64,000 nt of DNA from Georgfuchsia toluolica (GTDB lineage Bacteria > Pseudomonadota > Gammaproteobacteria > Burkholderiales > Rhodocyclaceae): NCBI RefSeq assembly GCF_907163265.1, contig NZ_CAJQUM010000001.1, forward strand, positions 62,001 through 126,000, given 5' to 3'. The translations under genes were made by a program, and so were the position numbers. Of this stretch, positions 1-8,800 are shown in pieces (position 1 is the stretch's first letter; every line of letters begins with the position of its first letter). The notes beneath the pieces were generated by a model. The model made no database searches. It saw only the letters and a list, made by a program, of their open reading frames with translations, and was not told the DNA's origin.

Positions 1-713
1 CAACCTCGGTGTCGGTTTTCGACTCACTGGGAAACTCCCACGTGATGTCGCTCTACTTCGTCAAGAGTGCGGTGGCCAATACCTGGAACGTCCATGCCAA
101 TGTCGACGGAACACCGGTCGCCAATATTGATCTGGGCGCCGGTGCCGGCAATCCGCTGCCATTGGTCTTCGACAACGGCGGTGCCATGACCACGGCCATG
201 CCCGCCAACATGAGCATCGACCTGGACGGCGTGGCTACCGCGCTGGGCACGAGCAACGGCGCCACCCCTACATTGACCATGTCAATAAACCTGGCCGGCA
301 GCACCCAGTTTGGTAACGCTTTCGGCGTCAACTCGATGGATCAGGATGGTTATGCCTCGGGGCGCCTGAGCGGTGTAGCCATCGGCGCTGACGGGGTTAT
401 TTTGGGCAATTACACCAATGGGCAGGCCAAGAACCTGGGACAAATGGTCCTGATCAATTTCAACAACAATCAGGGACTCAAGGCGATGGGCGGCAATCTC
501 TGGGGTGAAACGCCGGATTCCGGCGTGCCGTTGATCGGGGTTCCCGGCAGTGGCAATCTCGGTGTACTACAGGCGTCGGCGACGGAAGATTCCAATGTCG
601 ATTTGACGGCAGAACTGGTGGCCATGATCACCATGCAACGTGTCTATCAGGCCAACGCGCAGTCGATCAAGACACAGGATTCCGTCATGCAGACGCTGGT
701 GAATCTGCGCTGA
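1..713 (+). CDS. flgE: Flagellar hook protein FlgE, C-terminal part
   Basis: The reading frame is open from base 3 at the window edge, so the 5' part of the gene is missing. The visible 236 residues carry the end of the hook protein: the middle domain segment beginning FDSLGNSH, which is typical of FlgE, and the C-terminal helix AELVAMITMQRVYQANAQ shared by axial rod and hook proteins. FlgE polymerises outside the cell to form the flexible hook. It is followed by flgF, flgG, flgH, flgI, flgJ, flgK and flgL in the usual order. A GTG at base 9 is internal and not a start. The identification is secure. Confidence 0.93.
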   Translation, partial: TSVSVFDSLGNSHVMSLYFVKSAVANTWNVHANVDGTPVANIDLGAGAGNPLPLVFDNGGAMTTAMPANMSIDLDGVATALGTSNGATPTLTMSINLAGSTQFGNAFGVNSMDQDGYASGRLSGVAIGADGVILGNYTNGQAKNLGQMVLINFNNNQGLKAMGGNLWGETPDSGVPLIGVPGSGNLGVLQASATEDSNVDLTAELVAMITMQRVYQANAQSIKTQDSVMQTLVNLR

Positions 714-743
714 GCATCGTGGCCCGAAAACTGGCATTTATCT

Positions 744-820
744 GTCATTCCGGACGCGCGAAGCGCGAGCCGGAATCCAGGGGCTTTCAAGTCGCCGGAT
801 TCCCGCTTGCGCGGGAATGA
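744..820. repeat. REP-like pair of palindromes
   Basis: Two inverted repeats fill the flgE-flgF gap. The first pairs ATTCCGG (747-753) with CCGGAAT (770-776) around an inner CGCGC/GCGCG stem. The second is ATTCCC-N8-GGGAAT at 799-818. That 6-8-6 layout is the one known for neisserial dRS3 repeats, but only the layout is shared here. A related palindrome lies at 8633-8690. The first hairpin could also form in the mRNA between flgE and flgF. Confidence 0.7.
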
Positions 821-840
821 CACCACCGACGGAGGAAACA

Positions 841-1575
841 ATGGATCGCATGATCTACGTCGCCATGACCGGCGCCGAACACATTCTCAGCCAGCAGGCG
901 GCGGTGGCGCACAATCTGGCCAACGTCGCCACTACCGGCTACCGCGCCGACACCAGCGTGTTTCGCGAAGTGGCGGCGCGCGGCGACGGTTTGGCGACGC
1001 GCAGTTTCGTGGTCGATTCGACGGCAGGTTCGGATTTCACACCGGGCGCCATCAATACCACCGGCAACAATCTCGACGTGGCGGTGCAGGGGCAGGGCTG
1101 GATTGCGGTACAGGCCACGGACGGCGGCGAGGCCTACACGCGCAATGGCGCCTTCCAGATCAGTCCCAACGGCGTGCTGCAAACCGCGAGCGGCTTGAAC
1201 GTCATGGGCGATGGCGGACCAATCGCGATTCCAGCCGATACCGCGGTCACCGTCGCCAGCGATGGCACAGTTTCCGGCGTGCCGGTCGGATCGAAGCCGA
1301 GTGCGGTCGTCACCCTGGGACGCATCAAGCTGGTCAATCCGGAACAGAGCCGATTGAGCAAAGGCGGTGACGGGTTGTTTCGACTTGGCAGCGGTACTGC
1401 CGAAGCCGACAGCAGCGTGGTGTTGGCGCCTGGCGCGCTCGAAGGCAGCAATGTCAATGCCGTTGAAACCATGGTCAGCATGATCGCGCTGGCACGCCAG
1501 TTCGATATGCAGATGAAGTTGATGCAAACCGCCGACAAGAATGCGCAGCAGGCCAGCCAGTTATTGAAAGTTTAA
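841..1575 (+). CDS. flgF: Flagellar basal-body rod protein FlgF
   Basis: This 244-residue proximal rod protein starts at ATG 841, behind a strong GGAGG at 831-835. An in-frame ATG at 817 lies inside the repeat and is less likely. The N-terminus has the rod signature [14 protein letters not shown] near residues 23-36. The C-terminal helix ([18 protein letters not shown]) is the matching half of the axial coiled coil. The protein is exported by the flagellar type III apparatus without a cleaved signal. It is followed 11 bases later by flgG. Confidence 0.95.
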   Translation: MDRMIYVAMTGAEHILSQQAAVAHNLANVATTGYRADTSVFREVAARGDGLATRSFVVDSTAGSDFTPGAINTTGNNLDVAVQGQGWIAVQATDGGEAYTRNGAFQISPNGVLQTASGLNVMGDGGPIAIPADTAVTVASDGTVSGVPVGSKPSAVVTLGRIKLVNPEQSRLSKGGDGLFRLGSGTAEADSSVVLAPGALEGSNVNAVETMVSMIALARQFDMQMKLMQTADKNAQQASQLLKV

Positions 1576-1586
1576 GGAGAAAAAAT

Positions 1587-2369
1587 ATGATCCGTTCGCT
1601 ATGGATTTCGAAAACCGGCCTCGATGCCCAGCAGACCCAGATGGACGTGATCGCCAACAATCTGGCGAACGTCAGCACCAACGGCTTCAAGCGGTCGCGC
1701 GCCGTGTTCGAGGATCTGCTGTATCAGACCTTGCGTCAGCCTGGCGCACAATCGTCGCAACAGAATCAGTTACCGTCGGGATTGCAGATCGGCACCGGCG
1801 TCAGACCTGTTGCCACGGAACGCATTTTCACGCAGGGCAATCTGCAGCAGACCGGGAACTCGCTCGATATTGCGATTCAAGGGTCCGGATTCTTCCAGGT
1901 ATTGCTGCCCGATGGAACCACCGCCTACAGCCGCGACGGCGCATTCCAGGTCAATAGCCAGGGCCAGTTGGTGACGTCCAGCGGTTATCAGGTGCAACCT
2001 GCCATCACAATTCCGGCCAATACCCTCAGCGTCACCATCGCCAAGGATGGCACGGTCAGCGCGACCCAGTCTGGCACGGCAACACCGGTGCAACTGGGGA
2101 CATTGCAGCTTGCCAACTTCATCAATCCGGCCGGTTTGCAGAGCCATGGGGAGAATCTCTATCTCGAAACCGCGGCGTCCGGCACCGCCAGCAATGGCTC
2201 GCCGGGCAGCAACGGCCTGGGTCTGCTGAATCAGGGCTATGCCGAAACCTCCAATGTCAATGTCGTTGAGGAACTGGTGAACATGATCCAGACCCAGCGT
2301 GCCTACGAAATCAATTCCAAGGCGGTGACGATTTCGGATCAGATGCTGCAACGCCTGTCGCAAATGTAA
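1587..2369 (+). CDS. flgG: Flagellar distal rod protein FlgG
   Basis: At 260 residues it has the usual FlgG length. The N-terminus begins [16 protein letters not shown] and contains [20 protein letters not shown]. The C-terminus ends with [18 protein letters not shown] and [11 protein letters not shown], all highly typical of FlgG. The ribosome site AAGGAG lies at 1574-1579. FlgG forms the distal rod that crosses the peptidoglycan and is bushed by the P and L rings encoded just downstream. Confidence 0.97.
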   Translation: MIRSLWISKTGLDAQQTQMDVIANNLANVSTNGFKRSRAVFEDLLYQTLRQPGAQSSQQNQLPSGLQIGTGVRPVATERIFTQGNLQQTGNSLDIAIQGSGFFQVLLPDGTTAYSRDGAFQVNSQGQLVTSSGYQVQPAITIPANTLSVTIAKDGTVSATQSGTATPVQLGTLQLANFINPAGLQSHGENLYLETAASGTASNGSPGSNGLGLLNQGYAETSNVNVVEELVNMIQTQRAYEINSKAVTISDQMLQRLSQM

Positions 2370-2380
2370 AAGGCATTTGC

Positions 2381-2429
2381 CACAGAGGACATGACCAAAG
2401 GAAATCCCCGTGGGACAGAGGACACAGAG
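2381..2429. repeat. Dispersed repeat, copy C of the mosaic family
   Basis: Bases 2390-2423 read CATGACCAAAGGAAAT followed by CCCCGTGGGAC, and are flanked by CACAGAGGAC-type units. The same two blocks occur at 5304-5330 and, inverted, at 24251-24302. In those copies the flanking units are ACGGCGA/ACGGCGGA instead of ACAGAGGA. This copy fills the flgG-flgH gap and reaches the flgH start codon. Confidence 0.65.
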
Positions 2430-3113
2430 ATGAACCTGGATGCTTGGATACGAAAGCTTTGTCTTTCTCAGTGCCTCTGCGCCGCGTTCCTGTCCGGCTG
2501 TTCCGTGTTTTCCAAGAGCATCGTCACCCAGCCGGTTAGCGCGCGGCCGGCAGCGGCTGCTCCGGTACCGCAGGCAAGCGGCGCCATCTACCAGACCGCG
2601 AACTATCGGCCGCTATTCGAGGACCGTCGCGCCCGCTACGTCGGTGATACGCTGGTGGTAGTCATTGCAGAGAACATCAATGCCAGCAAGACGGCGGAGA
2701 GCCAGGCCGAGAAGACCGGCAGTCTCAGCGCGAGCGTACCCACCCTGCAAGGCCTGCCCGGGAAGTCCTTCCTAGGCGCCAGCATTTCGGCCGATTCCGC
2801 CAACAAGTTCGACGGCAAGGGCGGCAGCTCGGCCAGCAATGTATTTACCGGCACCATCAGCGTGACCGTTCTGGAAGTCCTGCCCAACGGAAACCTGATG
2901 GTCGGCGGCGAGAAACAGATTGCGCTGGCGCAGGGCACCGAGACCATTCGCATATCCGGCATCGTCAACCCAGTCACCATAGGTGCTGGCAATACGGTGC
3001 AATCGAGCCAGATTGCGGATGCCCGCATCGAATACAAGGGCGATGGCTACATTCAGGAGGCTCAGGCTATGGGCTGGCTGGCGCGGTTCTTCCTGACCTT
3101 CCTTCCCTTCTGA
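2430..3113 (+). CDS. flgH: Flagellar L-ring lipoprotein FlgH
   Basis: FlgH forms the ring in the outer membrane around the rod. From ATG 2430 the protein has 227 residues, with a lipoprotein signal peptide ending in the lipobox LSGC (lipidated Cys about residue 24). The FlgH body follows ([15 protein letters not shown], then [20 protein letters not shown] and [20 protein letters not shown]). An in-frame ATG at 2391 would add 13 residues but lies inside a dispersed repeat. The signal-peptide region is cysteine-rich (three Cys before the lipobox Cys), which is odd and may reflect repeat-derived DNA. Confidence 0.93.
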   Translation: MNLDAWIRKLCLSQCLCAAFLSGCSVFSKSIVTQPVSARPAAAAPVPQASGAIYQTANYRPLFEDRRARYVGDTLVVVIAENINASKTAESQAEKTGSLSASVPTLQGLPGKSFLGASISADSANKFDGKGGSSASNVFTGTISVTVLEVLPNGNLMVGGEKQIALAQGTETIRISGIVNPVTIGAGNTVQSSQIADARIEYKGDGYIQEAQAMGWLARFFLTFLPF

Positions 3114-3121
3114 GGCCAGGC

Positions 3122-4381
3122 ATGAAAAAGAGACTCATCGGTTTTTGGTGCGGATGGAGGCGGATATATCGCGTCCCTCCCTCATCCCTATCCCTTCTTC
3201 CAGAGGGAGAAGGGAACAGCCTGCGCCCCTCTCCACTGATGAGGAAAGGAGCGGGGGGTGAGGTGCGGGAGAGGCCAGCGCTGCGCGGCTTGCTATTGAC
3301 AATCCTGAGCCTGCTCGCCCTGGTTGCCCCTGCCGCCAATGCCGAGCGCATCAAGGACCTGGCCAGCATACAGGGCGTGCGCGTCAATCAACTGGCGGGT
3401 TATGGGCTGGTAGTCGGCCTCGATGGCAGCGGCGACCAGACCACGCAAACGCCGTTCACCATCCAGAGCGTAATCAGCATGCTGTCGCAGCTGGGCGTTA
3501 ACCTGCCGCAGGGGACCAGTCTCCAGCTCAAGAACGTGGCGGCGGTCATGATTACGGCCAGCTTGCCGGCATTCGCCAAGCCGGGCCAGACCATCGATGT
3601 CACGGTGTCGTCGATGGGCAATGCCAAGAGCCTGCGCGGCGGTACGCTGTTGCTGGCACCGTTGAAAGGCGCCGATGGCCAGGTCTATGCAATGGCGCAG
3701 GGCAATCTGCTGGTCGGCGGCGCCGGAGAATCGGCAAACGGCAGCAAGGTGCAAGTCAACCAACTCAGTGTCGGGCGCATTGCCGCCGGGGCGACGGTCG
3801 AACGGGCGGTGGCAACACCTCTGGGCCAGGGGGAGTTCATTCATCTGGAACTCAACACCACAGATTTCACCACGGCACGACGCGTGGTCGAAGCCATCAA
3901 TCGGGAACTGGGGGGCCGCGCGGCGGTTGCGGTGGATGGCCGCGTCATAGCAGTCCGCGCGCCCGCGGATGCCGATCAGCGGGTGTCATTCCTGGCGCGG
4001 CTGGAAGGCCTGGAGGTCATTCCGGCGCCAGGCATGGCCAAGGTCATCATCAACGCGCGCACCGGATCGGTGGTGATGAACCAGTCCGTCAGCGTCGATA
4101 GCTGCGCCGTGGCTCATGGCAACCTTTCCGTCATCGTCACGACCGAGCCGGTGATCAGCCAGCCTGGCCCCCTGTCGTCGGGAGGACAGACGGTGCAGGC
4201 CCGGCGCTCGCAAATTGAAATCCACCAGGACGCCGGCAGCCTCATCATGCTGAAGGGCGTGTCGCTGGCCGAGGTAGTGAAGGCGTTAAACTCGATCGGC
4301 GCCACGCCGCAGGACCTGCTCTCGATTCTGCAGGCCATGAAAGCGTCCGGCGCATTGCGCGCCGAACTGGAAATCATATGA
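3122..4381 (+). CDS. flgI: Flagellar P-ring protein FlgI with an unusual N-terminus
   Basis: FlgI is the periplasmic ring around the rod. The mature part, from [20 protein letters not shown] onward, is typical ([18 protein letters not shown], and at the end [20 protein letters not shown]). Before it, the frame encodes about 69 residues instead of a 20-30 residue signal peptide. About 35 of these are translated from repeat-like DNA at about 3170-3275. GAGG at 3112-3115 supports ATG 3122. Other starts are ATG 3239 and GTG 3263, the latter behind AGGAG and giving a normal-length signal peptide that ends VAPAANA. The mature protein is certain but the start is not. Confidence 0.93.
   Translation: MKKRLIGFWCGWRRIYRVPPSSLSLLPEGEGNSLRPSPLMRKGAGGEVRERPALRGLLLTILSLLALVAPAANAERIKDLASIQGVRVNQLAGYGLVVGLDGSGDQTTQTPFTIQSVISMLSQLGVNLPQGTSLQLKNVAAVMITASLPAFAKPGQTIDVTVSSMGNAKSLRGGTLLLAPLKGADGQVYAMAQGNLLVGGAGESANGSKVQVNQLSVGRIAAGATVERAVATPLGQGEFIHLELNTTDFTTARRVVEAINRELGGRAAVAVDGRVIAVRAPADADQRVSFLARLEGLEVIPAPGMAKVIINARTGSVVMNQSVSVDSCAVAHGNLSVIVTTEPVISQPGPLSSGGQTVQARRSQIEIHQDAGSLIMLKGVSLAEVVKALNSIGATPQDLLSILQAMKASGALRAELEII
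3170..3275. repeat. Repeat-like block inside the flgI signal-peptide region
   Basis: The DNA contains CCCTTCT (3192-3198) pairing with AGAAGGG (3208-3214), then runs of CCCCTCTCC and GGGAGAGG-type sequence. This low-complexity palindromic composition is usual for intergenic repeats and unlike coding DNA around it. It lies in frame between MKKRL and the hydrophobic core [15 protein letters not shown] of FlgI. Confidence 0.55.
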
Positions 4382-5250
4382 TCGATGCCGTCAATTCCAC
4401 CCATGGTTTTGCGCTCGATGTCCAGGGCATCGGCGCTCTGCGGCTCCAGGCCAAGACCGATCCCGATGCCGCGCTCAAGTCGGCGGTGCAGCAGTTCGAG
4501 GCTGTGTTCATGAACATGATGCTGAAGAGCATGCGCGACTCGGTTGATCAGGACGGCCTGCTTGACAGCGAACAGACCAAACAATTCACCTCGATGCTGG
4601 ACCAGCAGTTGTCGCAATCGCTGTCGACCAAGGGCATCGGACTGGCTGACGTAATGTTGCGCCAGTTGAAACCGCAGGCGACGCCGGGGCAGGTTGCGCC
4701 AACATCCACTGGCGCGGCTCCCGCGCCGAGCGCCGTCGATACCCCAACTCCCGCTTCGGACAAAACGCCAGTGTCATCGCGCGCCAGCGATTTCGTCAAT
4801 CGCTTGTGGCCGCATGCCGCCGCGGCCAGCCGTAATACCGGTATTTCGCCAACCTTCATGATCGGCCACGCGGCGCTGGAAAGCGGCTGGGGCAAAGCGG
4901 AAATTCGTGGCGCGGACGGCAGCCCCAGCCACAACCTGTTTGGCATCAAGGCCGGCCGCGGCTGGAGCGGGCCGGTCGTCGAGGCGACCACCACCGAATA
5001 CGTGAACGGCGTGGCGCAGAAGTCGGTGGAAAAATTCAGGGCCTACTCATCCTATGCCGAAGGGTTCAAGGACTACGCCAACATGTTGCGCAGCAATCCG
5101 CGCTATGCATCGGTGATTGCAAGCGGCAACGATCCGGTCGGATTTGCCGCAGGACTGCAGCAGGCGGGTTATGCCACCGATCCGATGTACGCGGAAAAAC
5201 TGAATCGCATCCTGCAGGGCAGCACCCTGCGTCAGGGCTTGCTGGGATGA
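4378..5250 (+). CDS. flgJ: Flagellum-specific peptidoglycan hydrolase FlgJ
   Basis: At 290 residues it is a two-domain FlgJ. The N-terminal rod-capping domain (about 30-100) contains [21 protein letters not shown] Pro/Ala/Thr linker (about 100-132) leads to a C-terminal glucosaminidase domain with [11 protein letters not shown] (candidate catalytic Glu168) and HNLFGIKAG. It opens the peptidoglycan for the growing rod and chaperones rod assembly in the periplasm. Its ATG overlaps the flgI stop (ATGA), indicating translational coupling. Confidence 0.96.
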   Translation: MIDAVNSTHGFALDVQGIGALRLQAKTDPDAALKSAVQQFEAVFMNMMLKSMRDSVDQDGLLDSEQTKQFTSMLDQQLSQSLSTKGIGLADVMLRQLKPQATPGQVAPTSTGAAPAPSAVDTPTPASDKTPVSSRASDFVNRLWPHAAAASRNTGISPTFMIGHAALESGWGKAEIRGADGSPSHNLFGIKAGRGWSGPVVEATTTEYVNGVAQKSVEKFRAYSSYAEGFKDYANMLRSNPRYASVIASGNDPVGFAAGLQQAGYATDPMYAEKLNRILQGSTLRQGLLG

Positions 5251-5289
5251 GCCACAGTCATATTTATCGTGGGAAAAGCAGCTCACCAT

Positions 5290-5430
5290 GGCGGCACGGC
5301 GAGCATGGCCAAAGAAAATTCCCGTGGGACGGCGGAAAATCAAAAGCTTGCCAATGGACTTCGTTTCACCCGATGGGTGAGGCACCGCATGCCTGCCATG
5401 CCTTGTGTTTTCGCCGTGTCGCCGTGGTTC
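5290..5430. repeat. Dispersed repeat, copy A of the mosaic family
   Basis: Bases 5321-5423 align with the inverse complement of 24149-24260 at roughly nine differences per 103 bases, compared by eye. The left part (ACGGCGA, CATGGCCAAAG, AAAAT, CCCGTGGGAC) also matches copy C at 2390-2415. The right end is CGCCGTGTCGCCGTGG. It fills the flgJ-flgK gap (5251-5485). Confidence 0.75.
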
Positions 5431-5485
5431 AAATGAGGTTTTCAGGTTTACTGAGGCACTTTGCGAATTTCACCAGGAGGACATA

Positions 5486-7387
5486 GTGGCCATCGGAATT
5501 CTCAATGCCGGATTGTCGGGACTTAATGCCGCCCAAATGGGGCTGGCGACGACCGGACACAACATCTCCAATGTGTCGACGCCGGGCTTCAACCGGCAGC
5601 AGGTGGTGCAGACTACGCAAATCGCGGTCGCGACCGGCGCTGGTTTCGTCGGCCAGGGCACCCAGGTCAGCACGGTGCGGCGTCTCTACAGCGATTTTCT
5701 CGACCATCAGGTTCTCGCTTCACAGGCAGACAGCAGCCGACTCTCGACCTACTACAGCCAGATTCAGCAGATCGACAACATGCTGGGAGATTCGAGTTCC
5801 GGTTTAGCTCCGGTACTGCAAGGTTTCTTCAGTGCCTTGCAGACTGCCGCAAATAATCCGGCAGATTCGACCTCGCGTCAGGTGGTACTGAACGCTGGCG
5901 ATTCGCTTGCAGCCGGCTTCAATTCTCTGGATCAAAGTCTTGCGCGGATGGGCGATGCGATCAACAGCCAGCTCAAGGCCAGCATTGCCAGCATTAATTC
6001 CTATGTCCAGCAGATCGCGCAGCTCAATCAAAAAATCGTTGTGGCGCAGTCCGGCGCCAATCGCCAGCCGGCCAACGATTTGCTCGATCAGCGCGACGCC
6101 TTGATTGCCGATTTGAACAAGGAAGTCAAAGTCACGGTTCTGGCACAGGACGACGGCGCCAGCAGCATTTTTGTCGGCAACGGTCAGGGGCTGGTGCTGG
6201 GATCGACCTCCTTTGCGCTCAACACCGTCAATTCGCCTACCGATTCAGGGCGAATCCAGATTGGCTATTCCAGTCCGGGCGGAGCGATTCCACTGCCGGA
6301 ATCGGGTTTCCAGGGTGGCAATCTCGGCGGCCTGCTGGCTTTCCGTAGCGAGACGCTGGATTCGACACGCAACATGCTGGGGCGTGTCGCGCTGACGCTT
6401 GCCGATACCTTCAATCAACAGCATCAACTTGGCCAGGATATCAATGGAGCGCTCGGCGGAAAGTTTTTCAATATAGGCGGACCGCAGATCGCCGCGAGTT
6501 TAAAAAATACCGGCAGCGCCGTGATTGCCGGGGCCTTGAGCAATTCCGCTGCATTGACGACCAGCGACTACAAGCTGGGTTTCGATGGTACGGTCTATAC
6601 GCTCACCCGATTGTCGGACGGTAACCAGCAGACCTTCGCCACTCTGCCGCAGACGGTAGACGGGGTCGCGCTTGCGCTCACCTCGGGTGCCGCGGCGGCG
6701 GGAGACGAATTTCTGATACGCCCGACCGTGGCGGGGGCGGGATCCATTTCCGTTGCGATCACCGACGCGGCCAAGCTTGCGCTGGCGGCGCCAATACGCA
6801 CCACATCAGGCGCAGCCAATATCGGCAGCGGCCAGATCAGCGCCGGTGTCGTGAACGGACCGCCGCCGGCGAATACCAATCTCCGGCAGTCTGTCACACT
6901 GACGTTTACCTCTGCGGGCACGTTCGATGTCAGCGGTACCGGAACCGGTATTCCAGCTGCCAGCATGGCATATGTACCAGGAAAAGATATTTCCTACAAC
7001 GGCTGGACGGTGCAGATCAGCGGCACCCCGGTAACAGGGGATGTCTTCAGCATAGTTCAGAATACCGTTGGTGTTGCCGATAACCGTAATGTCTTGCTGC
7101 TCGCCGGACTGCAGACTGCGAATTCAGTCGGTGGCACGATGAGCTATCAGTCGGCCTATGGCAATCTGGTCGGCAACATAGGGAACAAGACTCATGAACT
7201 GGATATCACCAGCACCGCTCAGGCGGCGCTGGTGGCTCAGACTACGGCCGCACGAGAATCGTTCTCCGGCGTCAATCTCGACGAAGAAGCCGCGCAGTTG
7301 ATGCGCTATCAACAGGCCTATCAGGCCTCGGCCAAGGTTATGGCAATGGCAAACAAACTGTTCGACTCCATTTTGCAACTTGGCTAA
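5486..7387 (+). CDS. flgK: Hook-filament junction protein 1, FlgK
   Basis: The likely start is GTG 5486, behind a perfect AGGAGG at 5475-5480, giving 633 residues beginning M-AIGILNAGLSGLNAAQ. Further upstream codons belong to a repeat. N-terminal features (GHNISNVSTPGFNRQQV) and the C-terminal helix (NLDEEAAQLMRYQQAYQAS) are diagnostic for FlgK. It forms the first junction ring between hook and filament. flgL follows 15 bases later. Confidence 0.95.
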   Translation: MAIGILNAGLSGLNAAQMGLATTGHNISNVSTPGFNRQQVVQTTQIAVATGAGFVGQGTQVSTVRRLYSDFLDHQVLASQADSSRLSTYYSQIQQIDNMLGDSSSGLAPVLQGFFSALQTAANNPADSTSRQVVLNAGDSLAAGFNSLDQSLARMGDAINSQLKASIASINSYVQQIAQLNQKIVVAQSGANRQPANDLLDQRDALIADLNKEVKVTVLAQDDGASSIFVGNGQGLVLGSTSFALNTVNSPTDSGRIQIGYSSPGGAIPLPESGFQGGNLGGLLAFRSETLDSTRNMLGRVALTLADTFNQQHQLGQDINGALGGKFFNIGGPQIAASLKNTGSAVIAGALSNSAALTTSDYKLGFDGTVYTLTRLSDGNQQTFATLPQTVDGVALALTSGAAAAGDEFLIRPTVAGAGSISVAITDAAKLALAAPIRTTSGAANIGSGQISAGVVNGPPPANTNLRQSVTLTFTSAGTFDVSGTGTGIPAASMAYVPGKDISYNGWTVQISGTPVTGDVFSIVQNTVGVADNRNVLLLAGLQTANSVGGTMSYQSAYGNLVGNIGNKTHELDITSTAQAALVAQTTAARESFSGVNLDEEAAQLMRYQQAYQASAKVMAMANKLFDSILQLG

Positions 7388-7402
7388 GAAGGAAATAACG
7401 CC

Positions 7403-8611
7403 ATGCGGATCAGCTCCAACACACTTCATGATCAGGGTCTGAGCGCCATATTGCGCAATCAAGCGCAAATGCTACATACCCAACAGCAGGTGAGCACCGG
7501 CAAGCGCATTCTGACCCCTGCCGATGATCCGGTAGCCGCCGCGCAAGCCCTGGATGTATCCCAGGCCGATGCCATGAATACGCAGTACGCGACCAACCGC
7601 AGCGCGGCTGCGGATAGTTTGTCGCTGGTGGAGGGCAGCCTGGCCCAGGTTTCCAGCATCATCACCAACGTCCGCACCATCGCGGTCAATGTCGGCAGTG
7701 GAATTCTTTCCGATTCCGACCGTGTCAGCCTGGCCGCCCAGCTTTCCAGCGCCCTCAGCGAACTACAGGGCGCGGCCAATGCCACTGACGGCCAGGGCCG
7801 TTATTTATTTGCCGGCTACCAGTCCCAATCGCAGCCCTTCAGTTCCGGCCCCGTTGGCGTGCAATACAACGGCGACGACGGGCAGCGACTGATCCAGGTG
7901 GACAGTTCACGTCAGATGGGCGTCAGCGTTTCCGGCGCCGACGTGTTTACCCGCATTCCGGGCGGCAACGGATCTTTCGTTAGCGGCGATAGTCCGGGCA
8001 ATAACGGCAGCGGACTCATCAACCCGGGTTCAGTGATCGACCCGTCCAGCCTCACCAGGCACAATTACAGCATCAACTTTTCTGTCAGCGGCGGCACGAC
8101 GACCTATGCTGTCGTCGACAGCACCACCAATGCAACACTCCTGTCCGCGCAACCGTATTCCAGCGGCGACTCAATCCGTTTCGATGGCATGGATATCGTG
8201 ATCGAGGGTGCGCCAGTCAATGGCGACAAATTCACCATTGCCCCGAGCGGGGACCAGAGCATATTCAAGACGGTGCAGGATCTGATCGACCTGCTGCAAA
8301 CGCCGGTGCATGCGCCCGGCGATTCGGCCCGCCTGGCGAATGGCTTGAAACAGGGACTGATCAATCTCGATCAGGCATTGGGCAGCGTACTGACCCAGCG
8401 CGGCGTGATCGGCGCCAAGCTCAATGAAATCGACGTCTTGCAGAGTGCGGGCAGCAATCGCTCCGTTCAATACCAGAAGACCCTGTCCCGGCTGCAGAAT
8501 GTCGACCTGAATGTGGCGATCAGCGATCTCACACAGGAGCAGTTAAGCCTTCAGGCGGCGCAGAAGTCGTTTGTCCAGATATCGGGACTGAGTTTGTTCA
8601 CCTACCTGTAG
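7403..8611 (+). CDS. flgL: Hook-filament junction protein 3, FlgL
   Basis: The 402-residue protein begins MRISSNTLHDQGLSAILRNQ, with the flagellin-like N-terminal helix (QQQVSTGKRILTPADDPVAA). It ends with a flagellin-like C-terminal helix (LNVAISDLTQEQLSLQAAQK). It joins FlgK to the filament. GGAA upstream of ATG 7403 is a fair ribosome site. It is the last gene of the plus-strand flg run; a palindrome follows 20 bases after the stop. Confidence 0.95.
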   Translation: MRISSNTLHDQGLSAILRNQAQMLHTQQQVSTGKRILTPADDPVAAAQALDVSQADAMNTQYATNRSAAADSLSLVEGSLAQVSSIITNVRTIAVNVGSGILSDSDRVSLAAQLSSALSELQGAANATDGQGRYLFAGYQSQSQPFSSGPVGVQYNGDDGQRLIQVDSSRQMGVSVSGADVFTRIPGGNGSFVSGDSPGNNGSGLINPGSVIDPSSLTRHNYSINFSVSGGTTTYAVVDSTTNATLLSAQPYSSGDSIRFDGMDIVIEGAPVNGDKFTIAPSGDQSIFKTVQDLIDLLQTPVHAPGDSARLANGLKQGLINLDQALGSVLTQRGVIGAKLNEIDVLQSAGSNRSVQYQKTLSRLQNVDLNVAISDLTQEQLSLQAAQKSFVQISGLSLFTYL

Positions 8612-8632
8612 CGGCAAATTGTTAAGCACGCC

Positions 8633-8690
8633 ATACCCGCCAAGGCGGGGATCCAGCGCCTTTTATTGCCGAATGCCACTGGATTCCCCC
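8633..8690. repeat. Degenerate REP-like palindrome after flgL
   Basis: CCCGCC (8636-8641) pairs with GGCGGG (8644-8649) across a two-base loop. It is followed by GATCCAG, and about 30 bases later by CTGGATTCCC. The layout resembles the flgE-flgF element (744-820). Placed between the convergent genes flgL and the HD-GYP gene, it may also end transcripts, although no T-run follows. Confidence 0.5.
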
Positions 8691-8800
8691 TTCGCATGAA
8701 TGGCAAACGCATGAAATGCATGCTTAAGTGAGTGTCATTCTGTTCAGAACCTGATAATGGCAGAAGCAAGCTGACTGCTTTTTCCAGGATGAATGATCCC

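Noticed and set aside
787-1527. Long minus-strand frame opposite flgF
   Set aside because: It mirrors a certain gene in GC-rich DNA, is rich in Arg/His/Ala and has no family or ribosome site.
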